From: an uncultured Caulobacterales bacterium
GTDB lineage: Bacteria; Pseudomonadota; Alphaproteobacteria; Caulobacterales; Maricaulaceae
NCBI GenBank assembly: GCA_937981945.1
Contig: CALJNJ010000203.1
Location: 1-11,078, forward strand
Reading direction: 5' to 3'
Length of the DNA: 11,078 bases
The position numbers and the translations under genes were made by a program. The notes beneath the pieces were generated by a model. It saw nothing but the letters and a program-made list of their open reading frames with translations, had not been told where the DNA came from and ran no database searches. Below, piece after piece: positions 1-6,375 of this stretch. The number at the start of each line of letters is the position of its first letter. The first letter of the stretch is position 1.

Positions 1-370
1 TATAAAACAATCCGGTGACATTAACATCCATCAGATGCGCCCATTCATCATCAGAGGTTTCCTCTGCCGTTTTCCGCAAAATAACCCCCGCATTATTGAC
101 AAGGATGTTGACGGGTTTAGCAAAATGCTGCCCTGCATAGGCGATGGCTTCATCCGCATTTTGTGAAGATTTTACATCCCCTTGAAAGATGGCAATATTT
201 CCGGTGCTAAGTTCTGATTGGGCAGTTCCCAGTTTTTCTTTGGAACGCCCCATAATTGTAACCGAAGCACCAGCTTCTAGAAAAAGCCGTGCGGTTTCCA
301 GGCCTACGCCGCTGCCGCCGCCCGTTATCACTACATTTGTTTTTGATATATCTCTGGGTTCGCCTGCCAT
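1..370 (-). CDS. Classical short-chain dehydrogenase/reductase (SDR), C-terminus cut by window edge
   Basis: This is an NAD(P)-dependent oxidoreductase of the classical SDR family, cytosolic, likely interconverting an alcohol and a ketone. The frame is open from the ATG at 370-368 to the left edge, giving 123 residues. The Rossmann dinucleotide motif TGGGSGVG is at residues 16-23, the structural NNAGV motif at 92-96, and the DVNVTGLF stretch at 115-122 carries the conserved Asn117 of the catalytic tetrad. The Ser and Tyr-x-x-x-Lys catalytic residues lie beyond the edge, so activity cannot be confirmed. The start is supported by an AAGG at plus positions 377-380, and it sits 8 bases after the TAA that would end the preceding SDR frame, so the gene is the last visible member of the minus-strand operon. 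It follows another classical SDR in tandem but clearly differs from it in sequence. The substrate is unknown. Confidence 0.9.
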   Translation of the reverse strand, partial: MAGEPRDISKTNVVITGGGSGVGLETARLFLEAGASVTIMGRSKEKLGTAQSELSTGNIAIFQGDVKSSQNADEAIAYAGQHFAKPVNILVNNAGVILRKTAEETSDDEWAHLMDVNVTGLFY

Positions 371-378
371 ATAACGCC

Positions 379-474
379 TTATAAGATTGGCGTCGGGAGC
401 TTAGCCATACGCCCGCCTGCTACAGTTATGGTTTGCCCCGACACAAAACCGGACGCCGGACTTGCCAGCCATCA
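379..474 (-). pseudogene. In-frame C-terminal remnant of the SDR, beyond the internal TGA
   Basis: After the TGA at 474-472 the same frame continues as WLASPASGFVSGQT, then a TVAGG-like end, then a TAA at 381-379. This is the standard C-terminus of a classical SDR. Aligned from memory with E. coli FabG, the text before the stop (GRLG..EDIGDVA) and after it (WLAS.....VSGQT) fit with no insertion or deletion, and the TGA takes the place of exactly one residue (Ala in VAFLAS of FabG). Without the stop the protein would be 249 residues. One base change from CGA (Arg), GGA (Gly) or TGG (Trp) would explain it. The final strand and the C-terminal dimer segment of SDRs are usually needed for folding, so the truncated product is probably inactive if the stop is real. 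That last point is inference. Confidence 0.8.
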
Positions 475-1128
475 AGCGACATCCCCTATGTCCTCAGGTT
501 GACCCAATCGCCCAACCGGGTGCAAAGCTTTTATTTCGGCGTCTACTTTGGCACGGTCAGGATATTGGTCCAAAAACGCCTCATTAAACGGCGTGTTAAT
601 CCAGCCCGGCGCTATCGCGTTACACCGAATACCATACGGGCCATATTCCAATGCTGTATTATGAGTAAAAGAAGAAACTGCCCCTTTTGATGCCGCATAA
701 GCCGCATGAGTTGGGTTGGCGCCCAAAGCTTCAATCGAGCTAATATTGACGATAGCAGAGTTCTCTGCTGCCTTTAACAAATCAAAGGCATGTTTGGTCA
801 TCAAAAAGACTCCTTTAGCGTTCACATTCATGGTCTTGTCCCACTGGGCGACACTCATTTTATGGATGGGAACTTCCAAACAAATCCCTGCATTATTGAT
901 CAAAACATCCAAATGCCCAAAATCATCCCTAATGGTTTCCATCAAAACCCGTACATCCTCCTCGTCGCTGATATCCGTCTTGATAAACTCCAGGTCTTCT
1001 TCATCAGGAGGATACAGATCCGCGACGATAACCCTCGCCCCCGCATCTGAAAATTTGCGTGCAATCGCCAAACCAATATTCTGTGACCCGCCCGTGACAA
1101 TGGCGACTTTGCCCGAAAAATCAGTCAT
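472..1128 (-). CDS. Classical SDR oxidoreductase, truncated by an in-frame TGA
   Basis: This is a classical SDR of the FabG / sugar-acid dehydrogenase type, expected to oxidise a hydroxyl or reduce a keto group with NAD(P). The cofactor motif TGGSQNIG is at residues 12-19, NNAG at 78-81, Asn103 in MNVNAKG, Ser131 in NISS, and the catalytic YAASK at 144-148, so the whole catalytic tetrad is present. I start it at the ATG at 1128-1126, which is preceded by CAGGA at plus 1135-1139 and places the MTDFSGKVAIVTGG N-terminus normally. An ATG at 1170 would add 14 residues lying inside the upstream gene. The start overlaps the end of the FAH-family gene by 8 bases, suggesting translational coupling. 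The frame stops at TGA 472-474 after 218 residues, about 30 short of the family's usual 250. The missing tail is still encoded in the same frame just beyond the stop, so the gene is either freshly broken or misread. Confidence 0.88.
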   Translation of the reverse strand: MTDFSGKVAIVTGGSQNIGLAIARKFSDAGARVIVADLYPPDEEDLEFIKTDISDEEDVRVLMETIRDDFGHLDVLINNAGICLEVPIHKMSVAQWDKTMNVNAKGVFLMTKHAFDLLKAAENSAIVNISSIEALGANPTHAAYAASKGAVSSFTHNTALEYGPYGIRCNAIAPGWINTPFNEAFLDQYPDRAKVDAEIKALHPVGRLGQPEDIGDVA

Positions 1129-1969
1129 AAATTTTCCTGACCACGCTACGCTGAGCACCCAGGCCGGCAATAGTAGGTGCCATCACATCTCCGGGATTAA
1201 GATAAGTTTGCGGATCCATTCCATATCCAACGCCGGGCGGCGTCCCCGTAAACATCACATCCCCGGCTTCCCAGGTTAGAAAATTGGATATCTGAGAGAC
1301 CAATTGCGCGACCGAAAACACCATATCACCGGTATTTGAAGACTGCCGGGTTTCGCCGTTTACTGTGATGGAGATGTCCAAATCGTTAGGATCCGGGATT
1401 TCGTCTTTCGTCACAAGCCATGGACCAATGGGTTTTAAGGTGTCTGCGCTTTTGCCCTTGGTCCATTGGGTGCTGCGCGCCAGTTGGAATTGCCGCTCCG
1501 AGACGTCATTGCCTACCGCGTAACCCGCCACATGATCCATAGCGTCTTCGACGGAAATATAGCTTCCCCCTTTTCCCAAGACCACGACGAGCTCTGCCTC
1601 CCAGTCAAGCTCAGTACAGCCACGCGGCATGATCACATCATCGAAGGGTCCGTTAATGGCTGTTCTGGCCGTCAACATAATCATGGGCTCTGTTGGAGTA
1701 TCAAGCCCCGCCTCTTGTGCATGCTTTCCATAGGTCAGCGCGCAACCGATAATTTTTGGAACATTACCGATGGGCGCGCCAAGTCGTGTTTCCTGTGGCA
1801 CAATCGGATATTGATCCGGCGGACGCATTTTGACCTTTTCAAAATGGACTTCATTCACGGTTTCTCCGGTCCAGTCGACTACCGCTGAGCTTACATCACG
1901 CCAAATGCCTTTCGCGTCGACAATACCGGCTTTTTCACTTCCCCTGGGGCCAAACCTGATCAATTTCAT
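1121..1969 (-). CDS. Fumarylacetoacetate hydrolase (FAH) family protein
   Basis: This 282-residue cytosolic enzyme belongs to the FAH superfamily, which uses Mg2+/Mn2+ to cleave C-C bonds in diketo acids or to decarboxylate or tautomerise them. An N-terminal cap-like segment (about 1-65) precedes the catalytic fold. His83 lies in the YGKHA motif. The metal ligands are Glu124 and Glu126 in LDWEAELVVV and Asp155 in GNDVSERQFQ. WTKGKSADT (169-177) holds the conserved Lys172, and FTGTPPGVG (240-248) is the family signature. The usual GLNY before the histidine reads ALTY here. The overall pattern resembles ureidoglycolate-lyase-like and 2,4-diketo-3-deoxy-fuconate/rhamnonate hydrolases more than true FAH of tyrosine breakdown, but the substrate is not resolved. 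It starts 10 bases after the epimerase gene and overlaps the next SDR by 8 bases. An SDR making a diketo acid followed by this hydrolase is a sensible reaction pair. AAGG about 10 bases upstream of the ATG serves as a ribosome binding site. Confidence 0.93.
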   Translation of the reverse strand: MKLIRFGPRGSEKAGIVDAKGIWRDVSSAVVDWTGETVNEVHFEKVKMRPPDQYPIVPQETRLGAPIGNVPKIIGCALTYGKHAQEAGLDTPTEPMIMLTARTAINGPFDDVIMPRGCTELDWEAELVVVLGKGGSYISVEDAMDHVAGYAVGNDVSERQFQLARSTQWTKGKSADTLKPIGPWLVTKDEIPDPNDLDISITVNGETRQSSNTGDMVFSVAQLVSQISNFLTWEAGDVMFTGTPPGVGYGMDPQTYLNPGDVMAPTIAGLGAQRSVVRKIYD

Positions 1970-1979
1970 AATTGGAACC

Positions 1980-2936
1980 TTAGCTTAAAAGCCGGCTTAT
2001 GGCCTGATCATTTAAAATTTGCCTCTGACTCGCGTACCGAAAGACATCAAGTGTTTCGCCAAGTCCGTCCAAAAATGTTCTATGGGGCTGTACATTCAAA
2101 AATTTGTCCAGCAATCCGTCATCGTCATACGCCGGAAACGGCAATATTTTTCCGGACGCCGTCACGCCATTATACGGCAGTACAATGTTCATATCCGATA
2201 ATACCCGCTCCATATCGACGACGACCCCGTTCATATCGAAAACCTCAGCCCCTTCGGTCTCCCGAAGAACTGCGCCTATAAATCTTTGCGCAGCGTCCTC
2301 AGCGTGAACGTAACTGACCGGGCCAATAAATGGAATATCATATGTTCGGCCCGCAAAAGCCGCCAACAGCCCTAAGGTGGGCGCCGCGCTCAAGCCCTGA
2401 TCTCGGCCGGGGCCGTAGATGACTCCCGGACGAATGCAGACCGAAGGCACTTGCCAATCCTGCCAATAAACTTTGGCCATTTGCTCATTACAGACTTTAT
2501 GGGCGCCGTAGAGCGTGTCCAGATAAGTGTTCTCACCCATCGCCGGGGCGGCAATGGAACTGGCAAAAGCTATACGATTTATACCCGCGTGACGGGCGGC
2601 TTCAAAAACATGTGTCGTGCCCATGACATTGACATTAGTTCCCAAAATCGGATCCGCTTTGGCAAACGGTACTTGGAGCGCTGCTAAGTGAATAATGGCA
2701 AATATTGCCTTATCTTCAATAACTTGAAGCAAATTATTATAGTCGGTTATATCACCTTTGATCCAGTCGACCTTTTCCGCATCGTCCATAATCAAATTCA
2801 GACGACGCCGATTTTCCGACAGGTCATAAACAATGGGATTGGCGCCGATTTCGCTCAAGCCTTTCACAACCCACGCGCCGATACAACCGGCTGCACCCGT
2901 GACCAGAACAGACCTTCCCGTCAAATTTGAAGTCAT
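1980..2936 (-). CDS. NAD-dependent epimerase/dehydratase family protein (extended SDR)
   Basis: This 318-residue extended SDR should bind NAD(P) and act on a sugar nucleotide, sugar acid, sterol-like alcohol or similar substrate. TGAAGCIG at residues 13-20 is the extended-SDR glycine motif (TGxxGxxG). HLAAL at 83-87 is the usual second Rossmann landmark. SS at 126-127 and YGAHK at 143-147 supply the catalytic Ser and Tyr-x-x-x-Lys. IRPGVIYGPG (168-177) and the YVHAEDAA stretch (209-216) are typical of the substrate-binding half. The family usually runs to about 310-350 residues, so it appears complete. The ATG overlaps the TGA of the dioxygenase gene by 4 bases (ATGA), a classic coupled junction. 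UDP-glucose-4-epimerase-like and 3-beta-hydroxysteroid-dehydrogenase-like activities both remain possible. Being in a degradation operon and not a polysaccharide one, a role in alcohol or sugar-acid oxidation is more likely, by inference. Confidence 0.92.
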   Translation of the reverse strand: MTSNLTGRSVLVTGAAGCIGAWVVKGLSEIGANPIVYDLSENRRRLNLIMDDAEKVDWIKGDITDYNNLLQVIEDKAIFAIIHLAALQVPFAKADPILGTNVNVMGTTHVFEAARHAGINRIAFASSIAAPAMGENTYLDTLYGAHKVCNEQMAKVYWQDWQVPSVCIRPGVIYGPGRDQGLSAAPTLGLLAAFAGRTYDIPFIGPVSYVHAEDAAQRFIGAVLRETEGAEVFDMNGVVVDMERVLSDMNIVLPYNGVTASGKILPFPAYDDDGLLDKFLNVQPHRTFLDGLGETLDVFRYASQRQILNDQAISRLLS

Positions 2937-3928
2937 TTGATGTCCTTCGAAAGGCGATCCCGGTAAGCTAAAAGAGGCGCCAAAGCCCGGTCCAAGTCTT
3001 CGATGAGCCTCTTTGGGCTGTCATGAAGACTGACTTCTTCTACCAATTTTTCAAGCCTTGCAGCGGCGCGCCAAGCTTCATGACGGGTTAGTTCGGCGGG
3101 CAAACAGGGATCATCCCATCCTGCCATGTTAATCGAATTGGTCGCGTCTGCTGCATGGGGCGGCACCACGACGAAAGATGGAACCATAGTTATGCGCTCA
3201 GCGCGTTTCTTGAGGCGGCATGCCCTATGAAAGATCATATTGCCCTGCTGCATGAAGCCATATCCGGGACCGGGAAAGGGCACCGTTTTTATCCGTTCAG
3301 CCGGCAATTCCGCATCAATACCCTCTTCTCCCGCAATGCCCAATAAGGTCTGACCTTCTTGTTTGGTACCCTGAAAATATTGGAACTCTCCACCGTCTAT
3401 TTTCGCGGGGTCTGACATCATCATGACAATATCAAATGCCACAGAGTCCGTATGCCAATTATCAACGGCTCGAGTTATGTCTTCAGGTGCATAGTTCACT
3501 CCGCAAGCCACAGCGGGCACTGAATGACGAGCCAATTGTACACCTGCTATTTCCGACAAATGCTTTGACAGTTCCGGGCTGTCGCAAAAATCCTTGATAA
3601 ATTGAGATCGATAACCGGCACCTCTTATATAAGAGCCGAGACGATTAACTCCGGTTCCAACACTAATATTGCGGTTATCATGCATTTTCAGGCAAATATC
3701 CCGCATTACCGCTACGCCTTCGGGCGATAAAATTCGAAATGAAGAACATACTCCGAATGATGACGGACATGCCTCGATTTCATCTTCCTTATATCCCAGT
3801 TCAGATAAATCGGTTGTTGATTTTGGATTTTCTAATTGAAGATGGCGCTCGGCATTAAATATCGGCTCGTTGTCCAATTTAATATATTCCGGAGGTCTCT
3901 GATCCGGAAATCGCAATGTATTCGACAT
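2933..3928 (-). CDS. Phytanoyl-CoA dioxygenase-like 2-oxoglutarate/Fe(II) oxygenase
   Basis: This is a 331-residue protein with the 2-histidine-1-carboxylate facial triad of non-haem Fe(II)/2-oxoglutarate oxygenases. His159 and Asp161 lie in NWHTDSVAFD, and the distal His234 lies in MIFHRACRL. Arg245, eleven residues later in AERITMVPSF, is placed to bind the 2-oxoglutarate carboxylate. DGGEF (178-182) and GNMIFHR (229-235) match strand positions of the double-stranded beta-helix core. The family hydroxylates unactivated carbons with O2 and 2-oxoglutarate. The substrate here is unknown. It has no signal peptide or membrane segment, so it is cytosolic. It is the first gene of the tight five-gene minus-strand run. 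The ATG is preceded by AGGAG (plus 3937-3941) at a spacing of 8, and the stop overlaps the epimerase start. The C-terminal part from about 270 is helical and charged. The fold call rests on motifs seen by eye and is fairly secure; the subfamily name is less so. Confidence 0.85.
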   Translation of the reverse strand: MSNTLRFPDQRPPEYIKLDNEPIFNAERHLQLENPKSTTDLSELGYKEDEIEACPSSFGVCSSFRILSPEGVAVMRDICLKMHDNRNISVGTGVNRLGSYIRGAGYRSQFIKDFCDSPELSKHLSEIAGVQLARHSVPAVACGVNYAPEDITRAVDNWHTDSVAFDIVMMMSDPAKIDGGEFQYFQGTKQEGQTLLGIAGEEGIDAELPAERIKTVPFPGPGYGFMQQGNMIFHRACRLKKRAERITMVPSFVVVPPHAADATNSINMAGWDDPCLPAELTRHEAWRAAARLEKLVEEVSLHDSPKRLIEDLDRALAPLLAYRDRLSKDIK

Positions 3929-3936
3929 GAATATAT

Positions 3937-3941
3937 CTCCT
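3937..3941 (-). promoter_or_regulatory. Strong Shine-Dalgarno of the dioxygenase-led operon
   Basis: Read on the minus strand this is AGGAG, 8 bases before the ATG at 3928. It is the best Shine-Dalgarno match in the minus-strand run and fixes the start of the first gene. Confidence 0.7.
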
Positions 3942-3980
3942 GAAAATAAGCTTCAGCAGATAAAGGTAACAAGTCAATAT

Positions 3981-4010
3981 AGGCGCTATGCACCATTAGC
4001 GCTTTTTATT
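3981..4010 (+). terminator. Hairpin followed by a T-run (plus-strand terminator-like; could instead be an operator)
   Basis: GCGCTA (3983-3988) and TAGCGC (3997-4002) are perfect inverted arms around an 8-base loop. The outer pairs G-T and A-T extend the stem to 8 base pairs. On the plus strand the hairpin is followed at once by TTTTTATTTT, the layout of an intrinsic terminator. No plus-strand gene lies upstream, so it would stop antisense transcription coming out of the left-hand operon. Alternatively the palindrome is an operator inside the leader of the minus-strand operon, where the T-run would read as an A-tract. The geometry is directly visible; the function is inferred. Confidence 0.4.
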
Positions 4011-4059
4011 TTCCATTTACGGATTTAGGGAGTTCATGAGAAAATAGAAGCTCACGTTC

Positions 4060-4102
4060 AGGAGTGACAGACTCCTCACTCGGAGTGAGAAAACCCTCTC
4101 CG
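4060..4102. promoter_or_regulatory. Phased GGAGT inverted/direct repeats upstream of the dioxygenase operon
   Basis: AGGAGT-GACAG-ACTCCT (4060-4076) is a perfect palindrome with a 5-base centre. CTCACT-CGG-AGTGAG (4075-4089) is a second one overlapping it by two bases. GGAGTGA occurs directly repeated at 4061 and 4082, exactly 21 bases apart. GGAGT cores therefore sit at 4061 (plus), 4071 (minus) and 4082 (plus), about one helical turn apart. A further CTCCG at 4098-4102 can pair with CGGAG at 4081-4085. The array lies about 130-170 bases upstream of the first operon gene and just beyond the end of the chorismate mutase homologue. Neither strand has a T-run after it, so a DNA-binding site is likelier than a terminator. 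No regulator is encoded in the window. Confidence 0.45.
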
Positions 4103-4171
4103 ATTAGACCCTACAGCCAGAAGCTATCGATTTAATGCAAATATCTTTATTTTGATATTCGCCTGTCGGTA

Positions 4172-4495
4172 TTATGAAGCCTGAGCTTTGCTAGCCGGTC
4201 GCGCTTCATCCCATTTATCAAATTCATGAGCAATGCAACGCTCAATAAGTTTTCGCCATACCGGTTCGGCAATGTTTGGGTTCAGCCCGGCTTTTTCGGC
4301 GTTAACCAATACTTTGGCCACCACGTCTTCTATGCGCTCGGCATCATAAACGTCATCGCGATTAGTTTTTATTCTCGCGGCAGCATCCATATATTTCTGC
4401 CGAATAACTAAAAGTCGAACCAATTCCCGATCAAGATTGTCAACGCCCAAGCGGACATCCGTCATATTTTCGCAATTTTCGGGTTTTGGGTTCAT
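4172..4495 (-). CDS. Chorismate mutase / isochorismate-pyruvate lyase family protein (AroQ fold, PchB-like)
   Basis: This is a 107-residue all-helical protein of the AroQ chorismate mutase type. Enzymes of this fold convert chorismate to prephenate or, in PchB, isochorismate to salicylate and pyruvate. The N-terminus PENCENMTDVR followed by DxLDxELVxLL closely follows the layout of PchB (PEDC...DIR..ID.ID). Active-site positions visible here are Arg15, Arg32, Lys43 in ARIK, and Glu53-Arg54. Where PchB has Gln90 and E. coli chorismate mutase has Gln88, this protein appears to have Glu91 (IAHEF). A Glu there is known in the yeast-type enzyme. The start at 4495 is the first ATG after in-frame stops; GGTGA lies upstream as a weak ribosome site. 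It has no signal peptide. It is separated from the dioxygenase operon by 243 bases and may be transcribed alone or ahead of it. Its place beside catabolic genes is unusual, and which of the two reactions it performs cannot be told from sequence alone. Confidence 0.85.
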   Translation of the reverse strand: MNPKPENCENMTDVRLGVDNLDRELVRLLVIRQKYMDAAARIKTNRDDVYDAERIEDVVAKVLVNAEKAGLNPNIAEPVWRKLIERCIAHEFDKWDEARPASKAQAS

Positions 4496-4679
4496 GTTTC
4501 ATCACCAAATATCGGTTCATGCTCTACATAGGGGCTAAGCCTGAGTATTTCCATATGTTAGCGACATCAAAATTAGCGGCGTTTCGCCCCACGGCTGTTG
4601 AGGGCCTTAGTTTTTATTGCTCTTCAACTATCAAACCCTGTATGAGGTTGCAAAATAACACAATCGGGACCTTATTCAG
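4496..4679. promoter_or_regulatory. Divergent intergenic region between chorismate mutase and acyl-CoA synthetase genes
   Basis: This 184-base gap must hold promoters for both outward-facing gene sets. A weak plus-strand sigma70-like pair is TTGCTC at 4617-4622 and TATGAG at 4641-4646, with 18-base spacing. Short inverted repeats occur at 4533-4541 (GGCT-A-AGCC) and 4578-4588 (GGCG-TTT-CGCC), and an imperfect GTTGA...TCAAC pair brackets 4597-4628. GGGA at 4666-4669 is the only ribosome-site candidate for the synthetase. None of these elements is strong, so the promoter assignment rests mainly on gene orientation. Confidence 0.45.
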
Positions 4680-6374
4680 ATGACTTCAAGCTATAATTCG
4701 GGCGCCGAAACTCCCACGATTATCGAAAGATTTTATCATTGGGAGTCCACAACGCCTGATAATGTCTTTTTACGCCAACCAAAAGGCAGTGAATGGCTGG
4801 AAATGACTTATGCAGAAGCCGGTCAGCAAATCCGCAAAATGACAACAGCCATGAAGGCCATAGGCCTCAAAGCGGGCGATCACGTCGGCATTTATTCCAA
4901 AAATTGCTACCATTGGATGTTGGCGGACCTGGCCTGTCATATGGGCGGGTATGTGTCCGTCCCATTTTACGCCAGTCTACCCGGTGATCAGCTTGCCAGA
5001 GTGATAGATCTTGGCGACTTAAAGGGATTATTTATCGGCAAATTGGACAAATGGACCGATGATCACATCGCCGCTATTCCCGACGATTTAAAGGTTATCA
5101 ATTTCCCTCATTATGACGGGAACGCAAAAGTCTCACTTGGTCTGAACTGGAATAATTTGCTGGCCGAAAACGAGCCGCAAACCGAAAATTTCGTGCCTAA
5201 TCTCGATGATCTTTGGACCATAAAGTTCACTTCCGGAACCACCGGAACTCCCAAAGGAGTTATGCATGTTCACCGGACTCCGGCTGAGATCATGATCAAT
5301 GAACTTAAAGAAAACTGGCTGGGATTGGGCCGGCTAAAAGCCATACGAACCTTTTCGTTTTTACCGCTCAACCATGTGGGAGAACGCGTGGGAATTGCTC
5401 TTCCGACCGTGTGGGAAGGCGGGTCCATGTCGTTCGCTGAAAGTTTGGAAACTTTCGTGTCCAACATTCAACAAACCCAGCCCACTATATTATTTGCCGT
5501 TCCAAGAATTTGGACCAATTTTTACTTAGGCATTCTCAAAACCTTGCCGGAAAAACGTTTAAACTTGCTAATGTCTATTCCGGGCGTTTCATCCATCGTC
5601 AAAAAGAAGCTCAAACGAACACTTGGGCTCGGCGCCATCGAAATAGCGGCAACAGGCGCTGCGATTACGCCGGCATTTATAAAAGAGTTTTATCAAAAGC
5701 TCGATATTCATTTGATCGAAGCTTACGGCATGACAGAAGTTTGCGGATCCATGACCAATTCGCCCATGCGCGACGCGCCAATGGATTCAGTGGGTAAAGC
5801 CATACCCGGCGGTGAAGTTCGTATCGACCCTGAAACAGATGAAGTTCTGATGAAATCACCTTATATGATGACCGGTTATTACAAAGCCCCCGAAAAAACC
5901 GCCGAAGTCCTGCAAGACGGCTGGCTGCAAAGCGGCGATCGCGGAACTCTCGACGAGCATGGTTTCCTGCGAATTATCGGACGGGTCAAAGACGCCTTTA
6001 AAACCTCCAAAGGCAGCTATGTCACCCCCAATCCTTTGGAAGAAGTTCTGGCCAAAAATGATTTTGTCGAGCAAGTTTGTGTGGTTGGTCTCGGAATTCC
6101 GCAGCCAATCGCGCTCTATAACTTATCGGCTGTTGGACAGGCGGCAGAAAAGTCCGAAGTCGAAGCCTCAATCACGTCTGCGATCCGGGACCTCAACCAA
6201 ACTCGTGCTAAATATGAGCATATTTCAACGGCGATTATACAGTCAGAAGCTTGGACCATGGAGAATGAATTTTTGACGCCTACCCTCAAGGTGAAACGCT
6301 TTAATTTGGATAATGCGTTTGGCGATCAATATCTGAACTGGCATGAAGATCCGAAAAGTGTGATCTGGTCATAA
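4680..6374 (+). CDS. AMP-dependent acyl-CoA synthetase (long-chain fatty-acid-CoA ligase type)
   Basis: This 564-residue member of the ANL adenylating superfamily activates a carboxylic acid with ATP to an acyl-AMP and then to the CoA thioester. The P-loop motif FTSGTTGTPKGV is at residues 183-194, the LPLNHVGERV stretch at 228-237 is typical of long-chain ligases, EAYGMTE (A5) at 347-353, SGDRG (A7) with Asp420 at 418-422, GRVKDAFKTSKG (A8) at 434-445, and the C-terminal TPTLKVKR at 533-540 carries the adenylation lysine (Lys537 or Lys539). TPTLKVKR and the PNPLEE stretch (450-455) are characteristic of the FadD15/eukaryotic long-chain ligase branch, not of E. coli FadD. All core motifs are intact. 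It is the first gene of the plus-strand set and ends one base before the fused thiolase-hydratase, so its product is the probable source of that enzyme's CoA ester. The true substrate could be a fatty, terpenoid or ring-bearing acid. Confidence 0.95.
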   Translation: MTSSYNSGAETPTIIERFYHWESTTPDNVFLRQPKGSEWLEMTYAEAGQQIRKMTTAMKAIGLKAGDHVGIYSKNCYHWMLADLACHMGGYVSVPFYASLPGDQLARVIDLGDLKGLFIGKLDKWTDDHIAAIPDDLKVINFPHYDGNAKVSLGLNWNNLLAENEPQTENFVPNLDDLWTIKFTSGTTGTPKGVMHVHRTPAEIMINELKENWLGLGRLKAIRTFSFLPLNHVGERVGIALPTVWEGGSMSFAESLETFVSNIQQTQPTILFAVPRIWTNFYLGILKTLPEKRLNLLMSIPGVSSIVKKKLKRTLGLGAIEIAATGAAITPAFIKEFYQKLDIHLIEAYGMTEVCGSMTNSPMRDAPMDSVGKAIPGGEVRIDPETDEVLMKSPYMMTGYYKAPEKTAEVLQDGWLQSGDRGTLDEHGFLRIIGRVKDAFKTSKGSYVTPNPLEEVLAKNDFVEQVCVVGLGIPQPIALYNLSAVGQAAEKSEVEASITSAIRDLNQTRAKYEHISTAIIQSEAWTMENEFLTPTLKVKRFNLDNAFGDQYLNWHEDPKSVIWS

Positions 6375-6375
6375 C

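Noticed and set aside
472..474. The in-frame TGA could encode selenocysteine
   Set aside because: SDRs have no Sec or Cys at this position, no clear SECIS-like hairpin follows, and no selenocysteine genes are in view.
403..474. TGATG overlap at the SDR stop could restart translation of a small downstream protein
   Set aside because: The ATG is in another frame and gives only about 23 residues of unrelated sequence; the family-like C-terminus is in the original frame.
1129..1170. Upstream ATG extending the truncated SDR by 14 residues
   Set aside because: The extension lies inside the FAH-family gene, has no SDR character, and the internal ATG at 1128 has the better ribosome site and the standard family N-terminus.
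716..1279. 187-codon plus-strand open frame
   Set aside because: It is antisense to the SDR and FAH-family genes, spans both, and shows no recognisable domain.
4060..4089. The overlapping palindromes as an intrinsic terminator of the chorismate mutase gene
   Set aside because: Neither strand shows a T-run after the stem, and the stems are short with small loops.
4486..4683. 65-codon plus-strand frame in the divergent promoter region
   Set aside because: No ribosome binding site, no domain, and it overlaps both the chorismate mutase start and the synthetase start.
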